The notes under the pieces: model-generated | Databases searched by the model: none | What the model was told of the DNA's origin: nothing | Seen by the model: only the letters and a program-made list of their open reading frames with translations | Translations under genes and position numbers: made by a program | In this document: positions 9,102 to 16,751 of the stretch, one piece after another | Position numbering within the stretch: the first letter of the stretch is position 1 | How the letters are laid out: each line of letters starts with the position of its first letter | From: Veillonella sp. 3891 | GTDB lineage: Bacteria > Bacillota > Negativicutes > Veillonellales > Veillonellaceae | Direction of reading: 5' to 3' | Length of the DNA stretch: 64,000 nt | Assembly (NCBI RefSeq): GCF_003992315.1 | Contig: NZ_RQVE01000008.1 | Coordinates: 22,814 to 86,813, forward strand

Positions 9102-9671
9102 TTACACCCCCTGTAATTGTGCCACTCGCAATGTATACATATTATGTGCCACTCGTTGTTGCAAAGATCGCACTCGTAATTCCTTGTAATACACATCGCC
9201 GATTAATCGTTGTATTTCAATCGGTGGTAACTTCGGCAGTTCTATGTCTTTCAACAGTTTTAAACTGTACCGAATCACTTGACTGCCTTGCAAATTTTGT
9301 TGGAACTGACGTTTAATACTTGGATGTTCATTGATGAGGAACATCATGTATTTCAAGTCAATCTGCTTAGACGTAGGCACCATACGCACATAGTTCTGAG
9401 TGAAAATGTACCCTTCATGGTCTTTTCCGACGATAGTAGCTTCCCCAGAGATGGCACTAAATAGCAAATCACCTTCTTCTAGTAAATCCCCTGTGAAAGT
9501 CGTTTTAATTTGTTTCCGATCTTGTCGTTCACCAGGCACACCATGTATATCTTCATACAATTCATTTTGACCATACAATGTATATGTTTTTGCCTCTCCT
9601 GTTACATCTTCGTCCAAGCGATATTGAGATACCCCCGTATTACTATGAAATAAATCTTTGATACATACCAT
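9102..9671 (-). CDS. HsdS-like single-TRD protein, first gene of the hsd operon
   Basis: About 189 residues resembling one half of a type I specificity subunit. It contains a TRD-like stretch with GDLLFSAISGEATIVGKDHEGYIFTQ and ends in the conserved PP-x-E-I-Q-R-LIGDVYYKELRVRSLQQR helix that usually packs against the partner repeat. It lacks the WEQRKLGE and LITLHQRK signatures of the hsdS at 4669-5835, so it belongs to a different S lineage. The start at 9671 is chosen because AAGGAG lies 9 bp before it; the ATG at 9680 abuts that site. It could dimerise into an alternative S subunit or modulate the main one; neither can be shown from sequence. Confidence 0.75.
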   Translation of the reverse strand: MVCIKDLFHSNTGVSQYRLDEDVTGEAKTYTLYGQNELYEDIHGVPGERQDRKQIKTTFTGDLLEEGDLLFSAISGEATIVGKDHEGYIFTQNYVRMVPTSKQIDLKYMMFLINEHPSIKRQFQQNLQGSQVIRYSLKLLKDIELPKLPPIEIQRLIGDVYYKELRVRSLQQRVAHNMYTLRVAQLQGV

Positions 9672-9707
9672 AGAAACCATCTCCTTTTCTCTAATTTTGC
9701 ATTTAAA

Positions 9708-9755
9708 AAAATTACCGCGTATAACTTATGGTTTAAGTATACACGGTAATTTCAA
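9708..9755 (-). promoter_or_regulatory. Imperfect palindrome in the hsd operon promoter region
   Basis: Two arms (about 9709-9728 and 9734-9752) pair almost perfectly: AAATTACCG-GTATA-CTTA against its complement, with one mismatch and one bulge. A -35-like TTGAAA (9750-9755, minus strand) is embedded in the outer arm; the -10 is weak. The palindrome lies about 40-80 bp upstream of the first operon gene and may be an operator or a leader hairpin. Confidence 0.55.
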
Positions 9756-9816
9756 AAAAAGCAAGTCTATGTATTTGTAATTTTTAAAAATTATTTTTTT
9801 GCGCCCTTCACGCACT

Positions 9817-10662
9817 CTAAGCTTGCTTGCTTAGCCATAATTTTTCTATTCCCAATCCAATTGCCACACTTAAAGCAATGGCACAGATCTCAAATATAGA
9901 CGGCGTAATATATACTAGTGGGCTACCTGTAAACGCTGGCAATGCTTTTCCTGCCCAGACTTTCACAATGTCTGGAATGTATCCACCAAATAGGATATGG
10001 GCATTGGTTGCCACCCACCACACTGCCATGACTACGATGGCAGTCACACGAGGCCACAATGCTGTGCGACGTGGATATAAGTATAGGACCATACTACCAA
10101 TAGTGGTAAGTATCATGAGCACTACCCCGATATATAGGCTAGCAATGAGTCCTGCAAAGCCCTGTGCATCTAACGATGCTTGAATGATAGGATCCTCTAG
10201 ATTGAGGTACATCACATCCCCTAAAAATAGCATCGGCAATGGCAATGCATAGGTAGAAATGTTCAATACTGTATCGATAAAGTAATGACGTTCTTTTCGT
10301 GCCATCCAGCAATCTAATAGTTTTGCTGTACCGATCATGAGTGCCACCACAACTAACATAGTCAACACCCAAACTAGCATCACATAGATAGGTTCTTTTG
10401 GCAAGGTAAAAGGCAACACACCATTACCAAAGAAAAAGAATAGATTCCACCAAAGCCAAGAATATGTATAATGGCCTTTACCTAAGTGAAAGTCAAATTG
10501 TCCCGCCAGTCTTGGCACCGCTTTCAGACCCAAAGGGATCCCCAAAGAGGCAATGACGAACATAATAATGCTAGATGTGTCGAACTGCCCTAAGCTAAAT
10601 ACCAAGCTGAGCGGAATAATCCAGAGCATGGACCAACTATAAAATTTTATATAACTTCTCAT
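9817..10662 (-). CDS. Multi-pass membrane protein of unknown function
   Basis: A roughly 281-residue hydrophobic protein with about seven or eight predicted membrane segments rich in Trp and Phe. I do not recognise the family. The start at 10662 follows one base after the stop of the upstream membrane-protein gene and has AGAGGTG in front; in-frame codons further upstream overlap that gene. It forms a two-gene unit with 10664-11059. No catalytic motif is visible. It might be a transporter subunit or an enzyme of membrane lipids, but nothing in the sequence decides this. Confidence 0.7.
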   Translation of the reverse strand: MRSYIKFYSWSMLWIIPLSLVFSLGQFDTSSIIMFVIASLGIPLGLKAVPRLAGQFDFHLGKGHYTYSWLWWNLFFFFGNGVLPFTLPKEPIYVMLVWVLTMLVVVALMIGTAKLLDCWMARKERHYFIDTVLNISTYALPLPMLFLGDVMYLNLEDPIIQASLDAQGFAGLIASLYIGVVLMILTTIGSMVLYLYPRRTALWPRVTAIVVMAVWWVATNAHILFGGYIPDIVKVWAGKALPAFTGSPLVYITPSIFEICAIALSVAIGLGIEKLWLSKQA

Positions 10663-10663
10663 A

Positions 10664-11059
10664 TTACACCTCTGTATTCTTTCCACCTGCTAGTGCTAAT
10701 ACTAAAGACAAGGTCACTTGGCAATACATGATAATGGCAAATACCACATCACGACCGATAGTAGATAGATTCCATAACCAAGATAAATCTAAATTGTTAA
10801 ACACCAAGAAGGTACCACCTTGTACCAATGCCCAAGCTAGTACGTATACACAAATCGGTATTCTGCGAGCCTTAGGACCAAAGCCACTTTCACTAGAACG
10901 CAAGTAAAAAATAGGAATGAATAGAGACAGCACTGCATAGCTCACCCCTGCCACCATGGCGCTCATCCCCGTATGAATCGTATAGGCCCCTAGAGGAATT
11001 AATATAAAAAATATACTCATATACATCGTGCGTTGCACTACATCTTGTATGGTTGACAT
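10664..11059 (-). CDS. Small four-helix membrane protein of unknown function
   Basis: 131 residues with four predicted membrane helices and short loops. The family is not recognised. It is the first gene of a two-gene unit with the larger membrane protein downstream (stop and start separated by one base), so the two probably act together. GAAAGGAAAT precedes the ATG. Confidence 0.7.
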   Translation of the reverse strand: MSTIQDVVQRTMYMSIFFILIPLGAYTIHTGMSAMVAGVSYAVLSLFIPIFYLRSSESGFGPKARRIPICVYVLAWALVQGGTFLVFNNLDLSWLWNLSTIGRDVVFAIIMYCQVTLSLVLALAGGKNTEV

Positions 11060-11208
11060 ATAATTTCCTTTCTACAACAAATTATCTCTTCCTATAGTAT
11101 AACAAACATCGGCCATCTTATAAATACATATGCATTTCAATTTTACAAACAAAAAAGCACCCTTACGGATGCTGATTATGATATACTGATTATAAGAACT
11201 CGACGTGA

Positions 11209-11236
11209 GTTAGGTTCATCACCGAAAGGTGGTGAT
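11209..11236 (+). promoter_or_regulatory. Toxin mRNA leader with occluded ribosome-binding site
   Basis: The Shine-Dalgarno AAAGGTGGTG sits inside a hairpin, CACC-GAAA-GGTG (11220-11231), with a GNRA-type loop. The leader also contains GTTAGGTTCATC (11209-11220), the exact complement of 11387-11398 downstream of the gene, so a long read-through transcript could pair its 5' and 3' ends. Both features would keep translation low. Confidence 0.55.
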
Positions 11237-11239
11237 ACT

Positions 11240-11317
11240 ATGCGTAATTATGAAAAGATCCAATTAATCATTACTTTTCTTACCTTAGTAGTTGCCGTAT
11301 TACAGTTACTAAAATAA
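11240..11317 (+). CDS. Candidate type I toxin peptide (holin-like, 25 aa)
   Basis: A 25-codon gene: MRNYEKIQ, then a single hydrophobic stretch of about 16 residues, ending QLLK. This layout (short charged N-terminus with a YE pair, one membrane helix, Lys at the end) matches the putative holin-like toxins of type I toxin-antitoxin loci in Firmicutes. A strong Shine-Dalgarno (AAAGGTGGTG) lies 5 bp upstream. It is on the plus strand between two minus-strand operons and is met head-on by an antisense promoter at 11438-11465. Toxicity is inferred from architecture only. Confidence 0.65.
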   Translation: MRNYEKIQLIITFLTLVVAVLQLLK

Positions 11318-11337
11318 TTAGTAGTTAGTAATATAAC

Positions 11338-11364
11338 GACCCTAACGCTACACACGTTAGGGTC
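11338..11364. terminator. Shared terminator hairpin of the toxin mRNA and antisense RNA
   Basis: A 10-bp perfect stem (GACCCTAACG with its complement at 11355-11364) and a 7-base loop. It lies 20 bp past the toxin stop, with ATCATATTTTG following on the plus strand. The antisense transcript would end here too, so the two RNAs overlap at this hairpin. Confidence 0.65.
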
Positions 11365-11431
11365 ATCATATTTTGCTTGATTCTAAGATGAACCTAACGC
11401 CAAACACACATCGGGTTCTTCTTGTTGTTAC
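11338..11431 (-). ncRNA. Candidate antisense RNA antitoxin
   Basis: A predicted RNA of about 95 nt, started by the promoter at 11438-11465 and running toward the toxin gene. It would fold into two stem-loops: GAACC/GGTTC near its 5' end, and the shared terminator. Convergent transcription with an overlap at the terminator is the usual arrangement of Fst-, TxpA- and BsrG-type antitoxins. Ends are approximate. No protein is encoded. Confidence 0.55.
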
Positions 11432-11437
11432 AACTAT

Positions 11438-11465
11438 AGTATACCATATTTTAGGCTCTCGTCAA
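11438..11465 (-). promoter_or_regulatory. Strong promoter of the antisense RNA
   Basis: Minus-strand TTGACG (11460-11465), 16-bp spacer and TATACT (11438-11443), 5/6 matches in each box. No gene start follows in this direction before the toxin locus, so its product is non-coding. Confidence 0.65.
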
Positions 11466-11476
11466 AGACGAGAGCC
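11454..11476 (-). terminator. Terminator of the P1B ATPase operon
   Basis: A 10-bp perfect GC-rich stem (GGCTCTCGTC, 3-base loop) 12 bp past the ATPase stop. The T-tract on the minus strand is weak (TAAAAT). The hairpin overlaps the -35 of the antisense RNA promoter. Confidence 0.6.
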
Positions 11477-11488
11477 TTTATAAATATG

Positions 11489-13618
11489 TTATGCTACAAC
11501 TGCTTCTACTTCGATGCAGTCATCGTTTGTTGTTTTAGGTTTTTCCAATAATGGAGTCATGCTATACATACCCACACCTAGTGTAAACAAGTTGTGAATC
11601 CATGCAGTGGAGCTAGGAGGCATTACACCTAATACGCCCAATCCTACAAGACCACCATTCACACCTACGATGGAGTTATAGTTAATTTTAATACGATCCA
11701 TTAATTTCATGGAAATACGACGTAAATCAACGATGGCAGTCAAGTTATCGCTAGACACTGTGACATTGGCAATTTTTTGTGCAATTGGTGCACCTTCATT
11801 CATACCAATACCTACATGCGCTTCAGACAACGCCAAGGAGTCGTTAATGCCATCCCCTACCATCATCACTGTGTAACCTTCTTCTTTTGCTTTACGAACA
11901 TAATCAGCTTTATCAGTTGGCATTACTTCAGCATGTACTTCGTCAATACCAATTTCTGCTGCTACACGCTCAGCATTTTTACGGCTATCGCCAGTCATCA
12001 TAACAATTTTCTTCACGCCTAACCCATGAAGTTCTCGGATAACATCTTTTGCTTCTTCACGTACTGGGTCTTTAATACAAATAACCGCAGATAAGACATT
12101 AGAAATTGCTAGATATAGATAGGAACAACCTTCTGGAAGGTTTTCAAATTTAGCTTCTTCTCCTGCTGGAACTGTTGTTTTTTCATCTTCAAAGATGAAA
12201 TGATGGCTACCAATACGCACTTTGCGGTTACCCACTTTAGATGCAATACCATGTGCCACAACATATTCTACTTTGGAGTGCATTTCTTTATGTGGTAAAT
12301 GATGATCTTGTGCAGCAGACACAACTGCTTTCGCCATGGAATGAGGGAAATGCTCTTCCAAGCAAGCTGCTAATGTCAACATTTCATCTGCATCATTACC
12401 GCCAAACGGAATGATTTCTTGGAATACAGGTTCTGCTTTTGTCAATGTACCTGTTTTATCGAAGACAATCATATCTGCTTCTGCAATGCGTTCCAAGAAT
12501 TTACCACCTTTTACAGTGATACCACGATTGGACGCTTCTTGCATAGCGGATAATACCGCCAATGGAATGGACAATTTCAATGCGCAGGAGAAGTCTACCA
12601 TAACGAAAGATAAGGCTTTCATCAAGTTGCGAGTTAATGCAAAGGTAGCAAAAGCACCTAAGAAACTCACTGGTACTAATTTATCTGCCATGCGGTATGC
12701 TTTTTGTTCCATACCAGATTTCATTTGTTCAGATTCTTCAATCAAGTTTACGATTTGCTCGAAACGAGTGTGTTTACATGTAGTGCGTACTTCAAAGGAG
12801 CATTGACCTTCTTCTACAACAGTACCTGCATACACAGATGTACCTGCATCACGACGAACCGGTTCAGGTTCCCCTGTCATAGAACTTTCGTTTACAAGTA
12901 CAACACCGTCTACAACTTGGCCATCCAATGGTACCACTTCACCTTGACGAACCACTACGATATCGCCAACTTGAACTTCACCGATTGGTTTACTTACTTC
13001 TACGCCGTCTACAAGAACCCAAACTTTGTCTACGTTCAAGGACATGCTTTCAGCAAGGTTAAGCACGGATTTACGTAATGTCCACTCTTCCAAGATTTCG
13101 CCGATGCCTAATAAGTACATCACAGCGCCCGCTGTAGAGTAATCTTTTTGCAATAATGCCGCACCGATAGCTACGCCATCCAACACTTCTACAGTCAATT
13201 TGCGTTTCCACAATGTTTTGATAGCTGTACCAATGAACTTGATACCATCGAACCAAGACCATGCTGCTGCAATAGGTGCTGGTAAAACGATTTTTTTACC
13301 GATATAAAGCAATGTTTTATCGATCATTTCTTCTTTGTAACGCTTGTTAACAAGGCGAGGTGAAAGTTCATGCAATGCTGGTGCATTGGCTAAATCCAAA
13401 TCTTGCAATCCGAATAAAGCAGTTTTCACTGCACTTTCATCACCAGTATGTTTGATGATGATATCACCAGAACGCGTATAGAAGTTCGCTTTGTTAATGG
13501 CTTCACAGGCCATCAATGTATCTTCGATATATTGAGCCTGTGCGTCATTAAACTTACGTCCCTCAATACGTACATGAAGACGACGGGACAAGCGTTGCAA
13601 CATTTTAAATTGCATCAT
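11489..13618 (-). CDS. P1B-type metal ATPase with SCALK metal site (P1B-6/ferrosome-like)
   Basis: A 709-residue P-type ATPase that pumps metal across the inner membrane. The N-terminal 60 residues have an HMA-like fold pattern but no CxxC; instead there is a run of arginines (QRLSRRLHVR, about 8-17). The actuator has TGE (248-250), the phosphorylation site is DKTGT (387-391), and GDGIND is present near the C-terminal hinge. The metal site in helix M4 is SCALK (344-348) in place of CPC. That type is known from P1B-6 ATPases of ferrosome (fez) operons, which load iron into membrane-bound granules. The small partner gene upstream and the adjacent feo locus support iron as substrate; this is inference. 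The start could also be one codon later (MM). Confidence 0.85.
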   Translation of the reverse strand: MMQFKMLQRLSRRLHVRIEGRKFNDAQAQYIEDTLMACEAINKANFYTRSGDIIIKHTGDESAVKTALFGLQDLDLANAPALHELSPRLVNKRYKEEMIDKTLLYIGKKIVLPAPIAAAWSWFDGIKFIGTAIKTLWKRKLTVEVLDGVAIGAALLQKDYSTAGAVMYLLGIGEILEEWTLRKSVLNLAESMSLNVDKVWVLVDGVEVSKPIGEVQVGDIVVVRQGEVVPLDGQVVDGVVLVNESSMTGEPEPVRRDAGTSVYAGTVVEEGQCSFEVRTTCKHTRFEQIVNLIEESEQMKSGMEQKAYRMADKLVPVSFLGAFATFALTRNLMKALSFVMVDFSCALKLSIPLAVLSAMQEASNRGITVKGGKFLERIAEADMIVFDKTGTLTKAEPVFQEIIPFGGNDADEMLTLAACLEEHFPHSMAKAVVSAAQDHHLPHKEMHSKVEYVVAHGIASKVGNRKVRIGSHHFIFEDEKTTVPAGEEAKFENLPEGCSYLYLAISNVLSAVICIKDPVREEAKDVIRELHGLGVKKIVMMTGDSRKNAERVAAEIGIDEVHAEVMPTDKADYVRKAKEEGYTVMMVGDGINDSLALSEAHVGIGMNEGAPIAQKIANVTVSSDNLTAIVDLRRISMKLMDRIKINYNSIVGVNGGLVGLGVLGVMPPSSTAWIHNLFTLGVGMYSMTPLLEKPKTTNDDCIEVEAVVA

Positions 13619-13621
13619 GGA

Positions 13622-13882
13622 TTATTTTCCTTCTGTTAACACTTCTTCATCACGAGTTTCGTTGATTTCTTGTGCTTCAGCTAAAATGCTGTCTGTGGAA
13701 GCTTGCAATTTTTCAGTTGTTTTTAAGATGCTGTCTTTTGCACGAAGACCTGCTGCTACTACATTAGCATATACTTTGCGAGCATCTTTGGAAGTTAATA
13801 CTTTTACACCTACTGTGCCTAAAGCTAAACCAGCTGCGAATACATTAGCATCTCTTAAAGTTTCTTTTTTTACGTTGAACAT
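13622..13882 (-). CDS. Small DUF6110-like protein, partner of the P1B ATPase
   Basis: An 86-residue protein with a Gly/Ala-rich hydrophobic segment (about 15-28, AAGLALGTVGVKVL), then a conserved block with TSKDARKVYANVVAAGLRAKD and an acidic helical tail. I recall this pattern from the DUF6110 family, small proteins encoded beside P1B-6 ATPases. It ends 3 bp before the ATPase start, so the two are certainly cotranscribed and probably translationally linked. GAAAGG precedes the ATG. The likely role is a membrane-associated accessory of the ATPase, possibly like FezA of ferrosomes; the FezA parallel is from memory and not proven. Confidence 0.7.
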   Translation of the reverse strand: MFNVKKETLRDANVFAAGLALGTVGVKVLTSKDARKVYANVVAAGLRAKDSILKTTEKLQASTDSILAEAQEINETRDEEVLTEGK

Positions 13883-13896
13883 TGTTAGTTCCTTTC

Positions 13897-13912
13897 TGTG
13901 ATCTCTGTCACA
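13897..13912 (-). promoter_or_regulatory. Crp/Fnr-type palindromic operator
   Basis: TGTGATCTCTGTCACA is a TGTGA-N6-TCACA palindrome that fits the Crp/Fnr-family consensus exactly. It lies 15-30 bp upstream of the 86-aa gene's start, next to its Shine-Dalgarno, so a bound regulator would most likely repress. Confidence 0.6.
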
Positions 13913-13952
13913 TTAATACATGAAAATATATTACAATTAAAAATTATAAAGA

Positions 13953-13985
13953 TAAGAGGGGCCCGTGTTATCGGAGTCCCTCTTA
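13953..13985 (-). terminator. Terminator of the feo operon
   Basis: Stem TAAGAGGG/CCCTCTTA (13953-13960 with 13978-13985), followed on the minus strand by TCTTTATAATTTTTAA. It lies 24 bp past the Cys-rich peptide gene and separates feo from the fez-like pair. Confidence 0.75.
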
Positions 13986-14008
13986 CCATACTTATGGTAT
14001 CGAATTAG

Positions 14009-14197
14009 TTACTTTTGATCTTGTTCTTCGTGACCACCACAGCCACAGCCGCATCCTGATTCGGATTCAGAAGAGGAACCACATCCTCCGCCGCATCCGC
14101 CGCCACAACCGCCTGCGCTTGTTGCGCTTTTATATACTCGGTATGCAACATAGAGAACCGCTAGTAAACCAATTGCGTATACAATAACACTATCCAT
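14009..14197 (-). CDS. FeoB-associated Cys/Gly-rich membrane peptide
   Basis: 62 residues: an N-terminal membrane helix (DSVIVYAIGLLAVLYVAY), a short basic stretch, then GGCGGGCGGGCG and GCGCGCGG clusters with a His-acidic end. This matches the FeoB-associated Cys-rich membrane protein family, thought to help ferrous iron handling at FeoB. The start at 14197 follows AAGGAGATAG; an in-frame start further upstream would add 37 residues without a ribosome site. It is the last gene of feoA-feoB, about 140 bp after feoB. Confidence 0.85.
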   Translation of the reverse strand: MDSVIVYAIGLLAVLYVAYRVYKSATSAGGCGGGCGGGCGSSSESESGCGCGCGGHEEQDQK

Positions 14198-14337
14198 AGT
14201 ATACACTATCTCCTTCTCATTTTCAAGTGCTTTTTGAAAATTATTTTGCGAATGCAACAAACCGCATAATATCAATGAATTTTGAAATAAAATTTTTCTC
14301 AATCTCAATTATATTGTTTGTTTACTATCAATATTGA

Positions 14338-16737
14338 TTAACCTAAACCTAAGGCACGACCGATATGAACTGCTAAGTATGCACCTACCCAAGCTAGGAT
14401 ACTAGTGTAAGCAAATACGGCACCGAACCATTTCCAGGAGTCAGTTTCACGTTTTAATACCGCCATAGTCGCCAAGCATGGTAAATATAGCAAGGCGAAC
14501 ACCATCAAGCCTAAACCGATAGCTGGTGTGAAGTCTGGATCAGTAGACAAGAATTCTTCCAAGGATTTAGAATCTGCATCACTTGCTTCGATCGCGTAAA
14601 TAGTACCTAATGTACTTACCATTACTTCTTTCGCTGCTACTGCGGCTATTACGGCAATGTTCACACGCCAGTTAAATCCAAGTGGTTCCATTATAGGTTG
14701 AATAAAACGTCCTAATTCAGCTGCATAGGATTGTTCAATTTTTTCTTTACCTTGTTGAAGATCTAATTCTTTGATTTCACCTTCTTCAACTTTATGGTTT
14801 ACATATAAAGTCCAAGCTACTGGATATAATTCGTCAGCTTTTAATTCTTCGAAGTATGCAGGTTCTTCTACAGTTTCTTCTTCAATTGTTTCTGCACCAT
14901 CTTGAGTTACTTCTTCTACAGTAACTTCTTCCTCTTCAGCTGGCGGGTCATCTTTATGCTCTTCGTCTAAAGCAAGCATTTGATCATAAATAGCAGCGAC
15001 TTTATCTTTGTCTTCATCATTTGCTAATTGCGCTTCATCTAGAATTGTGGCAGCTGTTTGCTCATGCATAGCAGTTACTTCTGCTTTTGCTGCATCATAA
15101 TCTTGAGAATATTCTACATCTTGTGGGAAGGATGTTAAGAACCAAATCAAGATGGATGCTGCCAAGATAAATGTACCTGCTTTTTTAAGGTACATCACAG
15201 AACGTTCCCACATATGAATACCTACAGAACGAAGTGTTGGCATGTGGTATGGAGGCATTTCCATTACAAACGGTTCTGCTGCCCCTTTAAATACGTATGT
15301 ACGAAGTACTTTTGCAGTCACAACGGCTACTATGATACCCAATACATAGATACCCAATAAGATAGTTGGTGCATCTTCTGGTGCAAAGAATGCAGCTGCT
15401 AGCAACGTATATACTGGCAAACGAGCACTACAACTCATGAACGGAGATACTAAGATCGTAATCATGCGGTCTCTTGGATTGTCAAGAATACGAGCACCCA
15501 TGATGGATGGAACGTTACAACCAAAGCCCAATAACATAGGGATGAAAGATTTACCATGTAAACCTACACCACGCATCACGCGGTCGATAACGAATGCCGC
15601 ACGAGCCATGTAACCAGTATCTTCTAAGAAGGAAATACATACGAATAATAGAACGATATGAGGGATAAAGCTAATAACGGCCCCTACACCACCGATGATA
15701 CCATCGTTAATCAAGGATTTTAATAAGCCGTCATCCATGTTAGCTCCGATAAATTCTGTTAATAGTTTGAACGCATCTTCTAACCATCCTTTTGGATATT
15801 CCGCTACGTTGATAACCAAGTAGAACATTACCCACATGATACATAAGAAGATAGGAATCCCTAACCAACGGTTCGTTAAGATTTTATCGATGTTATCGGA
15901 TTTAGAATCTTTATGTTCAGGTACTACTTCTAGCACGGCATTGAATACGTCTACTGCAAAACGGTGACGATATTCTTGGAACACGATATCCATATCAACA
16001 GATTTATTCAATTCTGTGCGCAATGCTTCTGCTTTGCTCAACACAGCACCAGATTTGTCTAATTCTTGCACTTTTTCTAAGATATCTGTATCTTGTTCTA
16101 ACAATTTGATAGCTACCCAGCGATGTGGATAACGACCAGTGTCAAGTTTCGCTACTTCTGCTTCCAATTCCGCGATAGCTGGCTCCAATACGTCGCCATA
16201 GTTAACGCGAACGTTAGGGATTTTTCGTTCTTTAGATACTTTCACGATACCACGTAGTGCACCTTCTGTACCTTTATTGGAGCGACCGATAGTTTCTACT
16301 ACTGTGGAACCTGTTAATTCTTCTAATTTTTTATTATTGAACTTTAAACCCATTTCTTTTGCCACGTCTACCATGTTCAAAACAAGTAGCAATGGTTGTT
16401 CTAATTCAATTAATTGGGCTGTTAAGTATAGGTTACGTTCTAGATTGGACGCATCCACTACATTGGCAATCAATTCTGGATTTTCATTGATGATAACGTT
16501 ACGTGCTGCCAATTCATCGAGAGAACGTGCTGTTAAGGAGTACGTACCTGGTAAGTCGATGATTTCAATATCATGACCATCAATTTTTGCATCCCCAACT
16601 TTTTTCTCTACTGTAACACCTGCGTAGTTACCTACGTGTTGACGGGATCCCGTCATATTGTTAAAAATACTTGTTTTACCACAGTTAGGGTTACCCGCTA
16701 AAGCAACCTCAATCTTGGTATGTGTGTTGTCTGCCAT
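14338..16737 (-). CDS. feoB: Ferrous iron transporter FeoB
   Basis: A 799-residue inner-membrane Fe2+ transporter. The N-terminal GTPase has G1 GNPNCGKTS (15-23), G3 DLPG (61-64) and G4 NMVD. The membrane part has the duplicated Gate motifs (GFGCNVPSIMGAR; SCSARLPVYTLLAAAFF). Between two membrane segments is a long, very acidic insertion (about 560-640, with EEEE and VEEV runs). FeoA is encoded just upstream and the Cys-rich FeoB partner downstream. GGAGAATTGCTAAG precedes the ATG. Confidence 0.97.
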   Translation of the reverse strand: MADNTHTKIEVALAGNPNCGKTSIFNNMTGSRQHVGNYAGVTVEKKVGDAKIDGHDIEIIDLPGTYSLTARSLDELAARNVIINENPELIANVVDASNLERNLYLTAQLIELEQPLLLVLNMVDVAKEMGLKFNNKKLEELTGSTVVETIGRSNKGTEGALRGIVKVSKERKIPNVRVNYGDVLEPAIAELEAEVAKLDTGRYPHRWVAIKLLEQDTDILEKVQELDKSGAVLSKAEALRTELNKSVDMDIVFQEYRHRFAVDVFNAVLEVVPEHKDSKSDNIDKILTNRWLGIPIFLCIMWVMFYLVINVAEYPKGWLEDAFKLLTEFIGANMDDGLLKSLINDGIIGGVGAVISFIPHIVLLFVCISFLEDTGYMARAAFVIDRVMRGVGLHGKSFIPMLLGFGCNVPSIMGARILDNPRDRMITILVSPFMSCSARLPVYTLLAAAFFAPEDAPTILLGIYVLGIIVAVVTAKVLRTYVFKGAAEPFVMEMPPYHMPTLRSVGIHMWERSVMYLKKAGTFILAASILIWFLTSFPQDVEYSQDYDAAKAEVTAMHEQTAATILDEAQLANDEDKDKVAAIYDQMLALDEEHKDDPPAEEEEVTVEEVTQDGAETIEEETVEEPAYFEELKADELYPVAWTLYVNHKVEEGEIKELDLQQGKEKIEQSYAAELGRFIQPIMEPLGFNWRVNIAVIAAVAAKEVMVSTLGTIYAIEASDADSKSLEEFLSTDPDFTPAIGLGLMVFALLYLPCLATMAVLKRETDSWKWFGAVFAYTSILAWVGAYLAVHIGRALGLG

Positions 16738-16751
16738 CTTAGCAATTCTCC

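Noticed and set aside
1071..9763. attL/attR pair bounding the hsd island (15-bp identity at 1071-1085 and 9749-9763)
   Set aside because: The shared stretch is mostly an A-run and part of two promoters; the recombinase gene would lie outside the pair. Kept only as a promoter similarity.
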